Positions 24,234 through 34,862 of a DNA stretch of 64,000 bases are shown piece after piece. The DNA comes from Rallus limicola (Eukaryota > Chordata > Aves > Gruiformes > Rallidae). Numbering within the stretch: the first letter of the stretch is position 1; the number at the start of each line of letters is the position of its first letter. The notes below the pieces were generated by a model. It worked only from the letters and a program-made list of their open reading frames with translations, was not told where the DNA came from and made no database searches. The stretch is taken from NCBI GenBank assembly GCA_022605955.1, contig JAKCOZ010000255.1, positions 248,001 to 312,000 on the forward strand, in the 5' to 3' direction. A program made the translations under genes and the position numbers.

Positions 24234-24471
24234 GTTCCAGAATCACAACCTGAATGCACTGGGACAAAGTGGGAATGGTGCCAGTGCCATTTTGCAAGGG
24301 TTTTTTTATCTGCTTTTTGCAAGTATTATTGCAGCAAGTATTGTTCTTACAGCTGCTTTCATGAGATACTGGAAGTACTTGGGAATCAGCAGGTTGATGC
24401 TGATCTTACTTGCACTGGTGCTCCTCTTTTGGACTGCAGATGCTTTGCTTGCATCCAGTTATCAACCTTGA
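24234..24471 (+). CDS. possible terminal coding exon of a small two-pass membrane protein (unrecognised)
   Basis: I do not recognise this frame. It stays open from a splice-acceptor-like TAG at 24231-24233 to a TGA at 24469-24471. It lacks an ATG before its hydrophobic part, so if real it must be an exon. The first about 20 residues are polar (Gln/Asn/Gly/Ser-rich). A hydrophobic segment of about 23 residues follows, starting at GFFYLLFASIIAASIV, then a basic-aromatic linker (MRYWKYLGISR), then a second hydrophobic segment (LMLILLALVLLFW), and a short tail ending SSYQP. Two helices with a positively charged linker look like a small membrane hairpin. No neighbouring exon, poly(A) signal or homologue is recognised. 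A chance open frame in T-rich DNA is the main alternative. Confidence 0.15.
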
Positions 24472-25059
24472 GTTACTCCATTAGTCCTCTCTGCAGAGCC
24501 CCCATGGCCATGACACTGGATTTCTCTGAAGCAATGGAGCCACTTCCATCCTCTGCTGTGCTTGCTGGCTCTGTCCTTGTGGATGCCAGTAAAGTGTGGG
24601 CATCCATGGCCATGTAGAATCTCCAAAGACCTGGTCTGTCTTCACTAACAGGTACTATGTCACTTTTTTCCCTGAGAAATTAGGTGGCCTTTAACAGCAC
24701 GGACTAATGCAGTCATATTCAGATCCATGTAACACACACCTATCTTAACTACTCCTTCCAGCCCAGGAAATTAGAAATACATAGCTACAAACCCTGCAAA
24801 TAGTCCAGGACTTGTTTCCTCATTCTTCTCTACAAACAATAATGAAGGGCTGCAAGGGTGCTTAGAGTGAATGTAATGAATAGTGGACTAAAAATAATAT
24901 TATGGTTGGGCCTCATATTTTTTGCTCTATGCAGTAAGCCATCATGCTAGGAACTGGACTAACATTTTGCAGAGGCTGTCACTGCCCCACTGTGCCTTCA
25001 GGCAAAAAAAAAAGAAAAAGACACTGTAAATTAATAGTCTGAGGGAGAAAAAAGACAAA
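24472..25059. other. non-coding, nothing recognised
   Basis: No gene or repeat family recognised. An A-run lies at 25003-25018, just before the MIR relic. Confidence 0.45.
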
Positions 25060-25140
25060 AAGACTTGCCAGAGGCCATCCCAGAAACTAAGTGGTAGAGC
25101 CAAGGATGGAATCAAAGCTACCTGCTTTGTCCATTTGACC
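25060..25140 (-). repeat. MIR SINE relic
   Basis: AGACTTGCCAGAGGCCATCC followed by CAGAAACTAAGTGGTAGAGC and GGATGGAATCAAAGC is the reverse complement of the MIR core (family pattern: ACTTGCCCAAGGTCACACAG, GTAAGTGGCAGAGC, GGATTCGAACCC). An old tRNA-derived SINE, immobile. Confidence 0.7.
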
Positions 25141-26094
25141 ACATTTTTTCTTTATCTTTTTAATCATCCCATTCATTGCAAAATATAAAAAAAATAGTTC
25201 ATAACTTTAGGGGGTTGAAGGGGAGCTGGGAACATGGTCCTTAACCAGGTCTCAGATTGGGTCTTTTGACTTGTCCATGCTGTCTTGGGTCAGACACTGG
25301 CCACAGATCTGGCCTCTTCTCAGTCATGTTCTCTCTTCAGCCGCACAGCCTCCAGCACTTCAGATCTTCATACCTCAGATTTCCCACTCACAGTGTGAGG
25401 CTAAAAATACTTTGTTCAAGTCAACGAAGCAGTCTGAGGTGCTCCTGGAAAACTCCAGGGCATGAAGTTCACTGGGGTCAAAAAAATCAGAGCCACTGAC
25501 ACTGGCTAGATCTAGAGTCTTCTAAGAGAAAAGAAGGATTATAGAGGTTACAGAAACTATTTCCTCATCCTCAAAGGCGCATTCTTCAGAAAAGTGAAAA
25601 AAAAAGCCCACGCATTGAAAAACATGATTTATTCTTGACGCTTTTGCAAAATCGGTACAAGTCCCTGTGGCGGAACAAACAAGGGAATAAATTTTCTGAG
25701 ACTGTTAATCCAGGACTGCAATTCTTCAATTAAAAAGAACCAAAGAAAACATCAGAAAATGAAAACAATATAAAGAACCCTAACATTGTGGCTGGTTTGT
25801 ACTCAAGAATCTGTAAGGGCACAACTTGTAACACCTAATTAAACGAATTCAATGTTTATCTCACGGTAGGTAAAAAACAGTGATAAGTGAGTTAGGTGGA
25901 CAAGAGGCATAGTGAAGACACACATATCTCTCCCTGAGAGGCTGGGGACCTAAGAAAAGCAAGGAAATTAATGTACTGGAGGTCTAGTCACAGTTGGCGA
26001 AGGAAATAAAAGTTGGGAGTGTATTAATGTCATGGTCCCAGACTTTATTCCCTCTCCAGAGCACACACCACTGTGACCTCAAAATCTGAAAATT
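25141..26094. other. non-coding, nothing recognised
   Basis: Unique sequence. Open frames around 25257-25499 have no family resemblance and overlap in two frames. Confidence 0.45.
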
Positions 26095-26310
26095 AAACTG
26101 AAAGGAAATGTTTATTCTTACAAAACAGCAATTCATTACTGGGAATGGAGATATTTAACCAATAAATGATTGCTTAATGGCCCATAGGACCTTTTCTGCA
26201 GTTACAAAAACACTGCATGTTGTTAAATCAAGGATACCTCTTGAAAATGCCATGCTTACAAATAACATGAGGGTTTATTTGCTGCTTGATAAATGTCCAT
26301 AAACAGATAC
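26095..26310. promoter_or_regulatory. candidate conserved non-coding element
   Basis: AT-rich complex sequence with GCAATTCATTACTGGG, ACCAATAAATGATTGCTTAA, GGGTTTATTTGCTGC and TAAATGTCCATAAACAG, which are forkhead-like and homeodomain-like cores. No coding frame. Inference. Confidence 0.35.
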
Positions 26311-29300
26311 TCCCCGGGTGCCCTGGCATAGCAGAGCACTGGGGATCAAGGTGGGGTGGAAGAGAGGAAGGGGGGAGTTGAGATAGAAGAAAATGTGTCT
26401 GTCTCCAATTACACACCGCTGCAATGACTTACAGCTTGTGCTGTCTGCCCATCTCTCTGATGACTTTTATCTGTTGATGTGTGTCTCGGTGTTGAGAGAA
26501 GGAGAACAAAACCTGTTAGTCTCTCCAGAATACAGAAGCCGCTTTTTTGGAAGAGGAATGCTGCCATGAGACTATATTTTCAGGCCACTGGAGAAATGAT
26601 CTGATTGAACTTTTTATGGCTGTTATAAAATCTTTCTTGATTTCTCATGAGAAGTCCAGGCTTACCAGTAACCACAACAACCTCAGCTTTTCCTGCTGAG
26701 AGGAAGAGTAAGTGCTGAAGGTTAATATGGGGCCTGGCTTTCTGCACGCACTTCGAAGTGGCGGCTGGTGACTGAGCAGGTGACAAGGCCTGTTGCCGCT
26801 TGGTACTGTGTTATAAGATCCAGTACTTCTTCTGGTCCCAGCCATCTCTGCTTAACCCTTGGGCATTTCCAGCATGACAACGGCAGTAGGAATTAAGTTG
26901 ACCCTTAATGCCATATGAACATGGAGACACAGAGCCTGGAGCAGCTACTCCACATGTAACTCATCAGAGTCATTAACAGTGATATAAATGACTTGTGGCA
27001 TTTGAAAAGGAAGTGTGTGTGTGTGAGTGCATGTATACACATGTGTGTGTGCGTAAACAAAACATCTGAGTTCAGAGCTTCCAGGCAGACAATTTTCACT
27101 CCTTGTTCATCTCAGGACACTGTTAGACATTCCTAATTAGAAACATTCTCCTTCATTAGTATTCTCTTCCTCAGCCAATGCTGGCACAGATGAATATCCT
27201 GAGATGCTTTAGTTTGTCATTTAGGCAGATGCTTTTTGAGTTCTCCCCATTCAAGAATCTAAGCTCTGCACAAATGTGGCCAAGCAATCACACTGTGGGG
27301 ACTGAAGATCTTGATTCCTTCAGCAACACAGAGAGATCTTCAAGGCCATGTGGTTCACCTGACTGCAGCCATAGGCATACCCTAAGGGTGTCAATATATG
27401 GTAAAGGAATGGCAATTAAAGAGCTCCATTTGGTTCTTTTGTAGATGTCTGGTGGTTCTAGGAAAATCAACAGAGTTACCTTTAATGCATTTAAGAGAAG
27501 ATTTGTGTCATAGATATTCACTGGCTGTATATTAGCACAAGTAGATTTGAATAGTACAGGCAGATTTGACTATCACCAGTTGAATTGGGGATTAGCTATC
27601 ATTTCATTATAGGCAAGCAGAATCAATTATTTTGACAATACAGTGAGGTTTGAGTCCAGCCATGCCATTCTGCTGCCCAAATGTCCTCCCTTAGGCAGAA
27701 GGCAGAGAAGTAAAGAGGTATGAGGTAGGTGTCAGTCATCTTGCTAACTAGAAAGTGTTCAGATGCAATGCTGACAAAAACAATACAGGAACACACATGG
27801 GACAGAGCAGAACAAACCCCACCCCAGAATAAAGTCTGTGGAGACATTTTGTTCTGGTTTGTTTTTCAGAAAAAAACAAGATAGTATAAAAAGATACAAG
27901 GAGGTGACAGCAAGTCTAGAAAAAGTAGCAGTGGGGTTATCACGGGGACAGCAATGCTGACAGTCAAGTTGTACTGCTGCAAATCGGGTCGTGTAGGTAT
28001 AAGCTAAAGAAAGGGGCAAGAAGTTATTATGATATAAATCCCCCCCCACCCCCAACAAATCTTTTGTTCTCTAGACACAAGGAGAAGAGGTTAACCCTAT
28101 GGTCAGGTAACTGCACCGACTTTTTACTGCCTCATTTGGACCAATACTGTAGCACTCCTTAATGAGTGCTCTCTGTGACAACTGATGTGTGGTGACAGTC
28201 GCTGCTATAATAGACCTGAACCTTTGCTGCTAGAAATTTCTTCCCTTTTTGCCCTACTATACTATTGAACTTCTAGTCGAGAAAAAGCATGTAAGGGAAA
28301 GAAAAAGCTGTCTCTTGGAAATTCCTCAGAGCAACCCCACAGGAGACATTTGAAGCTCCGATGAGGAATCAGATTCTCAATTACCGAGGCACGCCTTTTA
28401 ACATGCCCAGGAACTGACTTGCTGACATGCTCTGAAGAGTATATGGCTTGCCAAGGTCTTCTGGCACCAAGCCTAAGTGTTTCTCCTTTTTTGTGCTCAG
28501 GTCTTCCATTTGGCATCAGAAGATGTCATGGTGCCAATGTCAGTCCACCTGGACTGCAAACAATGCTTCCATTCACTTCCCAGCATTTAATCAGTAACTC
28601 GTATCACTGGTATTTTCATTCAGGACTGTTTCCTTTAGCTCCAGGTGCCCTGGAACAACCACTGATAACAAGGGAGCAGTCGATTTACTTGCTGTAAGGA
28701 CATACCATACGATATTCTCAGTAGCAGCACAAGGCAGGTGGTTTGTAAAGCAGCTTCAGTTTGTTGTACCTGCCAATGGATTGAGCAGATGATAGAGCCA
28801 GCTTGACCAATTATTGGAGTCACCTGTCTGCTGGCTGGAACTACAGTCTATGCTTCTTGCTTGCTACTGCAGCTGAACCTCTTACTAACATCCTGTCCCA
28901 AAAGTGGTGGAAATAAGCGTTAGGCAGCACTCTGCCTGGTGGAAAGTCTCAACATACTCTTTTTGTGTTCTGTTGTCCTTTGATCTTATGAAACTTAAAC
29001 TCATTGCTTATATAAGGACAAATCTCTGAAGCACCAATACTCAAGAAACCTGTATGCTGGACTGTAAATTTAAATTGGCATCAAAGATGACTTCATGTGT
29101 CAAACCTTCTGACGACTCTTCAGGAAGGTCAGAAGGAAACAAAGAACTAGATTTGTCCTTAGCATACTTTTCTGCTTTTAATAGAGTTATTCCAGGGTCT
29201 GAAATGTCCATCAGAAAGGAGGGTTAAGTTGTCTCCAGCTAACGAAGATGAAAAGAATAATTTAATGGAGGTGGGAGCCAGAATGCAGTGTAGGGATGAA

Positions 29301-29359
29301 AGGACGAGCAGTAACTGAGACTGAATTTAAACAACTCTGGAGAATAAAACGATCCTTTA
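26311..29359. other. non-coding, nothing recognised apart from simple repeats
   Basis: Holds a GT microsatellite at 27013-27052 and a C-rich run at 28040-28054. Short open frames on both strands show no recognisable products. No RNA gene or dispersed repeat recognised. Confidence 0.45.
27013..27052. repeat. imperfect GT microsatellite
   Basis: Two GT runs separated by an interrupting AGTGCATGTATACACA segment. An ordinary microsatellite. Confidence 0.9.
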
Positions 29360-29600
29360 AAAAAAAAAAGATAATTATGTCTTACAACAATTACCCTGGC
29401 TATGAAGCAAAATTAGCATAGTCCTTTCTAATTTAAATGTGTTGAAAGTGCCTGAGCATGACAGCAGAAAATTACAAGGTTTACGACACGGGCTTTGGTT
29501 AAAGTGATGGCAATCGGATTATTGTAGCTTTTTGTCTGTTGATAGTAATGATTGCAAAGTTACCTATAAATATTAACTATTTAGTACTGGGAGACTTTTG
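29360..29600. promoter_or_regulatory. candidate conserved non-coding element
   Basis: Complex sequence with GCAAAATTAGCATAG, CTTTCTAATTTAAATG, GGCAATCGGATTATTG, TAGTAATGATTGC and AAATATTAACTATTTAG. It follows a short A-run at 29360-29369. No repeat signature or coding frame. Enhancer-like by motif density only. Confidence 0.4.
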
Positions 29601-31172
29601 GTTTAGATGGTTAAGAGACACATCTTCTAGATACTCCAAGGCATAAAGTTCTTGCACAGAAAATACTTCCCATTTTAAATCATATATGGTTACCTCTGTT
29701 TGCTTTTCTACTGTCATTCCATGAACAGGAATATCCTGGATTATGATTTCAGTCTATTGTTAAAATGGTAAAAGTTGTGATTTCCATTTTATAACCACTT
29801 CTTACTTTTTCTTCAGCTTTTTCATGCAGTGTGGTAGTTGGATATTTAAAGTCTGGGTCAAAAGTATTTTTATATATGGATTGAAAAACCAAGCCTGACC
29901 TTGTGGATATGTTTCTTTTGGATTTCCAAGGACTTTTTTCAAGGCATATCTTTAGTTTCCCACATCAAGTTTGCCCTACAATTACAGAGAAGATTTATTA
30001 AAAGAAATTAAAAAATCGGGAGTAAAACATGATTTGCACTTAAGCAGTAGCATCAGTCTGGTGGAGGTAAAATAAAATGTGGATAAACTCACCGGGGGTA
30101 TGGACCGGACTAATCATAGACATATTAATAGTCTCTATTGCCCACATTTTGTTTCATGTGTTTTGCCTTGGTTACCCTATAGATCCTCACTTTCTACTTT
30201 GAGATCTCAAAATACTAGCAGTGTTATAATCAGGTTATTTACACAAAAGGCCCTTTCTTTCCCCTCAGATGTAACAAGGAAAGCAAGACTCATATGCACT
30301 GAGCTGAACTGGAAGAGTACCCTGGGCAAGACAAGATGTGCAGCTCTAGGTGAGACATATTACTGCCCAGTTGCATGTTGTACCCCAAAGTTCATCCTAT
30401 GCTTGCCCAAACAATCTGTAGTGCAGTCTGTTCCCACTCCACATGAATTCAAACACCACGATTTATATTTGTACTAAGAAGGTCAGTTGCTCAAATACTT
30501 TCATTTATTAAATTAGCTTTGCAGTAAATTAATGTGATTTTCTTAAACAACTTTACAACTTGGGAGGTTTGGAAAACAGAATTGAACTCAGCTGTTTCCT
30601 GTGGAATCTTGTTTTCATAACCTCACTGAATCTTCTCTGCTTGACTTGAGATATATGCTTAAGTCTATATATAGATAGGTATAAATTTTAGTGTACATAG
30701 AGCAAAAAGCGTGTGTAGATTAGAATTTAGTTTCAAGTATGAGTATACTTTATGCATGCATAAACTGAATTGCTTTTTACATTTTTTTGGATAGGACAAT
30801 CAGATTGCCTTAGGTTCTTCTCTTCCCAAGTTTAAGGAAAGGTTTGTCTCTTTTTTTCTTCTTTTTTTTTTTTTTCTTGGCAGGATGCTGGGAAAGAAAT
30901 TCTGTGCTATTGAAATAGTGGCTTATTAAATTAATACAATTACATAAAGAAGCTGTGTTTTATTTTAAGTAGATCTCTGATAAGATGCTTTGCTCTGAAT
31001 ACTGAAAAGAATTTGGTCTCCCTCTATGGTTGATTCTTTATCAAAGGCATTTATTTTTTGTATCTGACATGTTGTTAAATATGTTAATTTCCTAGAAGCA
31101 CAGTGTAAGAAGTGCAAGAGCAGCTGTGTAGGACAGTGAGCTTAAAAATAACAAAGCTGAGCTCTTCTTGGG
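29601..31172. other. non-coding, nothing recognised
   Basis: Includes a T-rich tract at 30847-30878. The ATG-less 30079-30477 frame (about 132 codons) has no recognisable product. No RNA gene seen. Confidence 0.45.
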
Positions 31173-31380
31173 AATTAGTGTGGTCCAATGGGTAGGCAAG
31201 TAGCCTATGATTCCAGACACCTGGGTTCTGCTCTGAAATCTGCCACTGACCTACTATCTTCCACTGGGCAAATCATTTCACCCTTTGCTTTTCTGTTCCT
31301 ATCCAAAAAATTATCAGGACTAAAATGATATTTACCTTAGAAGCACTTTTGTATTGTTATAGTACAACAGAGTTGGATAT
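31173..31380 (+). repeat. MIR SINE relic (long copy)
   Basis: Reads in order like a MIR: head segment TGGTCCAATGGGTAGGCAAG, then CACCTGGGTTCTGCTCTG, TCTGCCACTGACCTAC, TGGGCAAATCATTTCACCC, and the tail TAAAATGATATTTACCTTAG. This is the most complete MIR copy in the window. Confidence 0.75.
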
Positions 31381-33345
31381 ATGGAAATGCTTGGGTGGCA
31401 AAAACTGAGTACAATTCACAGATTATCAATTACAGCTCTTATATTTAAGGAAGAAGTAGGAAGCCCAACTGCATCTAAATATAAGCTTGTGGTAGAGCTC
31501 AAAAGCTTGGCAGTGGTGGACATGTGTTTTAAATTAATAAATGGTTTCAACTTGCATAGTAGTTCCATTTAATTTGTGGTGATGATGGGCAGGGCTATTT
31601 AATTGAAATAATAATGGATTTTGATGGTATTACCTGCTTGAGTGAAGAATATATTCTGCAGAGGCAACCACTGTGCTGTGGCAAACAGAGAACTAGTGGT
31701 ATTCATAGGCCCAAAAGGAATTGATAAGCAAAATCAGGTTCTGCTGCTAAATTCCTTTGTAAACTTGAGTTATTCAATTAATACCTTCCCATTAATGTTG
31801 TAATTATAGCCCTTTTCTTTTAAACTAGAAGAAGATAGGGTGGGTGAATGCAACCTCATACATGTTACAGGGAAAAAAGTTTGAGCCAATAATGTTGTGT
31901 TCTTCCCTAGTAGCTCCTTTCTGTTCAACTAGGGATGAAAGAAGTTTCTCCTCCACTATGCCATGTGTTCACAGCACATATTTCTGTTTGTGTCTTGGCA
32001 ACTTATGAGGAAGGTAAGTGGGATCTTCCATTTCTTTAGGCCTCTAGAAAGCCAGTGTTTAAGGGCATGATTTAGTAACATTTATTGAGATTTTATCTGT
32101 GCGTTTCACATCTCTGAAGAATACAGAGATAGACTGCAGTTTGCCTGATGTTTCCTTTGTGTTATTTCTGCTGTTCCAGACTAGGTGGTTCATGTCATTG
32201 TTTTGATATTTTTGGTTCTAGTTCAATCCCAGGTTGGAGGAACTTGGATGCCCCTTGAAACTGCAGAATCAAATGACTTGATAAACCACTTTCTTGTCAG
32301 TCTGTTTATCTGGTTGTCTCTGCGTGTCATGTAGGTTCAATTCCACTATAAATATCCTAGACATGAGGATTTCTCCAACTTCTGTTTGGATGTTAAACCA
32401 TGCTTTCCTTTTCATTGTTTTCAGAAATTATTTTCCAATGATCCACTGCTACACCTCCTCATCTCTTTTCACCAGGCTTTGATCTGCTATTGCAAATAGC
32501 CTGAACATGAGTCATCAAGTGCTGCTCCTGTTTGGTGCCCAGCAGTCCCTGTAATTTCTTCACTGAGCAGTGGAAAGCATTTCTGCCCTTGGAGGAAATA
32601 CTCCCTTTCTTCCAGGTTTGGATCATATTGCTTGAAAAATCAATAGCAGAGCATCATCAGTGATCAGGATCAGGTTCCCACTATTGTAATTCATAAAAAG
32701 CCCAACATTCTTTCACACTGAAGCCTTTTTAGAGACCCCTAGAAATAGAAAGGAAAATCTTAAAGGGGATGTAAATGTCACTATATGTTTTTTAAAGGCC
32801 CCTTTGTACTATCAGACTCTTATATAGGTGCCTTAGTGTAAGGGACAATCAAGCCAGTAAAATTTTCATAGTTTTGCCGTTGCCACTTCTGCCTGAAACC
32901 TGCATCAGAAATGCCAAAACAAAATTAAAGAGAGACAAAAATGATCTCCTTCTTAATCAAAATAATTAAGGCTTGAAAGAACTTTCTAGGGATCTGAAAA
33001 CAAATTATTGGGAAATACATTCTGAGGGTGATTTTTGTTTCTCCTCATTTTATCACAGAGTTTTATGTTTGCACTTATTTAAGCTGTCTGGGAAAAGAGG
33101 CTGTACATAAAAGACGATTAGTTTTTAAAGCACTCCAGGGTTGGTTTCAGGGAAAGTTGTTTTGTTTTAACTTGTTCTTGTTGGGTTTGTTGTGGTTTTT
33201 TTTTTCCCTCCCTTAGATAGGAGACATAAACTGTAGCTTTTAAATAGATGAATGCTGAGAATAAAATTACCAAAGACTTTGTTTTAGAAAGGAAGGCAAA
33301 CCAAACACAGAACAGTCCTATAGAAGTCATGCGATAATACTGAGA
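31381..33345. other. non-coding, nothing recognised
   Basis: Unique AT-rich sequence without recognisable genes, RNA genes or classifiable repeats. Confidence 0.45.
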
Positions 33346-33400
33346 TACCGGGCCAAATTCTCAGTGGGTAGAAATCAATATACCTCTGGTGAAGTCCATG
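33346..33400. repeat. ancient amniote interspersed-repeat fragment
   Basis: GGGCCAAATTCTCAGTGGG followed by CCTCTGGTGAAGTCCATG fits the same GGGCCAAATTCTG / GAAGTCAATG pattern noted at 19272. Family name not assigned. Confidence 0.35.
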
Positions 33401-33623
33401 AAGAAACATCACTTTGCACAAGCTGAGGGGCTGATAGCTGCATATATATTTTATCTATCTGTATGCAGCATTAAAAAAGAAAAAAAAAAGGATAGAAAAG
33501 ATAAAAGCACTCTTGAAAGTGAATGAAGTTGATTCTTAGAAAAAAAAAAAACGGGTTTTAGATGTTGAATATTTAATTTGCTGATAAAAGGACCCTGATT
33601 TCCTGCATATAGCCTCCACAAAT

Positions 33624-33661
33624 AAAAAAAAAAAAAAAAAAAAAAAAAAAAGTGGGGGGGG
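33624..33661. repeat. A28 homopolymer followed by G8
   Basis: Twenty-eight consecutive A (33624-33651), then GT, then eight G (33654-33661). Simple sequence; the length is liable to be inaccurate in the assembly. No retrogene body is recognised upstream of the A-run. Confidence 0.9.
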
Positions 33662-33679
33662 TAAGAAAAGAAAGGCACA

Positions 33680-33945
33680 TCTTAAAAGGGAAGCAATGAG
33701 CAGAAACTGACCTTTCTGTGAGCAAGCAGATGAGAGAAGGTATTTGGCTAATCCCAGCTGTCGCTGATTGGTCAGACAGAACCGTGTTGAAAATGTCTCC
33801 ATCTGGGCTAATCTGCTCTCAGTTGGATGAGCTGAGGCCTTCAGAGTTAACCTGACATTTAACAATAATTACCCTTTCGGATGACCCCGGCCCAATCTCC
33901 TGCTCTCTTAGAAATCTCTCTTTTTTTGTGTGTGCTCCCAAACCC
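33680..33945. promoter_or_regulatory. candidate conserved non-coding element
   Basis: Complex, moderately GC-rich block with TTGGCTAATCCCAGC near 33747, CGCTGATTGGTCAG near 33764 (a CCAAT-box core on the minus strand), TCTGGGCTAATCTGC near 33803, and ACAATAATTACCC near 33862. The TAATCC cores are of the kind bound by OTX/PITX-class homeodomains. No meaningful coding frame. Inferred enhancer. Confidence 0.45.
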
Positions 33946-34018
33946 CTTGACTCTTGTGTTAGAGATAGCTGAAAAGTGATGATACGATAATGAGATATGC
34001 TATACAAACATAAGTGTA

Positions 34019-34038
34019 CACGTGCACGAGCACACGTG
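34019..34038. promoter_or_regulatory. paired canonical E-boxes
   Basis: Two CACGTG hexamers at 34019-34024 and 34033-34038, separated by eight bases. CACGTG is the binding core for MYC/MAX, USF and CLOCK/BMAL-type bHLH factors. They also form a partial inverted repeat (GTGCACG ... CGTGCAC). The surrounding alternating purine-pyrimidine sequence means chance or microsatellite origin is possible. Confidence 0.4.
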
Positions 34039-34059
34039 CACCAGTATGCACACGACCTC

Positions 34060-34330
34060 ACATTTCAACGTGCAGCGTGTGGTGACTGCTCCTGCAATGT
34101 TTATCAGATCCCCATGGACCGCAGGAGGGGAGATATCTTAAAAATAAAGGGGGGATAATTTCCCAAATTAAAGAGTAGTCATGCTTGCTTGCTAACCTTT
34201 GTGTGAAAGCTCTACGTTTCTTTTTGGCACTTTGGAAGTCTCTTATCTGTGGCGAGGAGAAATGGTGCATGGAAATAGGTTCAGATAGAAAAGCAGAGTT
34301 CAGAGGTCGCAAAGGCTAACCGTAGATGAA
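34060..34330. promoter_or_regulatory. candidate conserved non-coding element
   Basis: Continues the 33680-33945 island after the E-boxes. Complex sequence with CAATGTTTATCAGATCC, CCAAATTAAAGAGTAG, TCTTATCTGTGGC and a relatively high CpG content. No recognised coding frame. Confidence 0.35.
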
Positions 34331-34749
34331 ATGTGGCTATTTCTTTTTACCTGAGGCTGGCTTCATCTTTTCTCTGAAAGGTCATTGCGATAAAACAAAA
34401 ACACATCTCAGGAGAGGAATCATTTATCTCTGGTCAGGTTCTCCTTTCCATTCTGGTACTTTATTTATTTTTCTCATCTCTTGACCACATTTCTCCCAGT
34501 GTCACCTCCTTCCTGAATGAAGTCCAATGCTTGAGTTCTGGGTGCCCGTAGAAGTTTGGCCTCATTATACTTATTGTCTCTGGTTTAGTTGGAAATCACG
34601 TCCAGAAACTTGGATGATTCCCCAAATCACTTTAATCTGTTGGTGATGAGCTGAAAAGTTGGAGAAAATAGCCATGCTAATGGAAAAAGAACAAGGACAA
34701 GTCTATATGATAGGAAGCTCATTTTCAGTGCTTGATTTATTTCATATCG
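34331..34749. other. non-coding, nothing recognised
   Basis: Unique sequence between a candidate element and a MIR relic. Confidence 0.45.
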
Positions 34750-34862
34750 CCGTTGTGACCATACATAAATCTTATCTCTACCTCAGTTTCTCTATTTATC
34801 CATCTAAGATGATAATAGTCACTTCACGAAAGTGCTATGAGATTAAATTTAAAGCACACTGA
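34750..34862 (+). repeat. MIR SINE relic
   Basis: CCTCAGTTTCTCTATTTATC, then AGATGATAATAGTCAC and GTGCTATGAGATTAAAT follow the MIR 3' half (family pattern: CCTCAGTTTCCTCATCTGTA, GATAATAATAG, GTTGTGAGGATTAAATGA). Confidence 0.75.

Noticed and set aside
30173..30189. Segment resembling the start of mature miR-10 (TACCCTATAGATCC)
   Set aside because: It differs within the mature sequence, and I see no complementary star strand to form a precursor hairpin.
30079..30477. 132-codon open frame
   Set aside because: No ATG start, no recognisable motif and no splice context; length is compatible with chance in 64 kb of six frames.
33624..33651. A28 run as the tail of a processed retropseudogene
   Set aside because: No gene-derived sequence or matching target-site duplication is recognised next to it.
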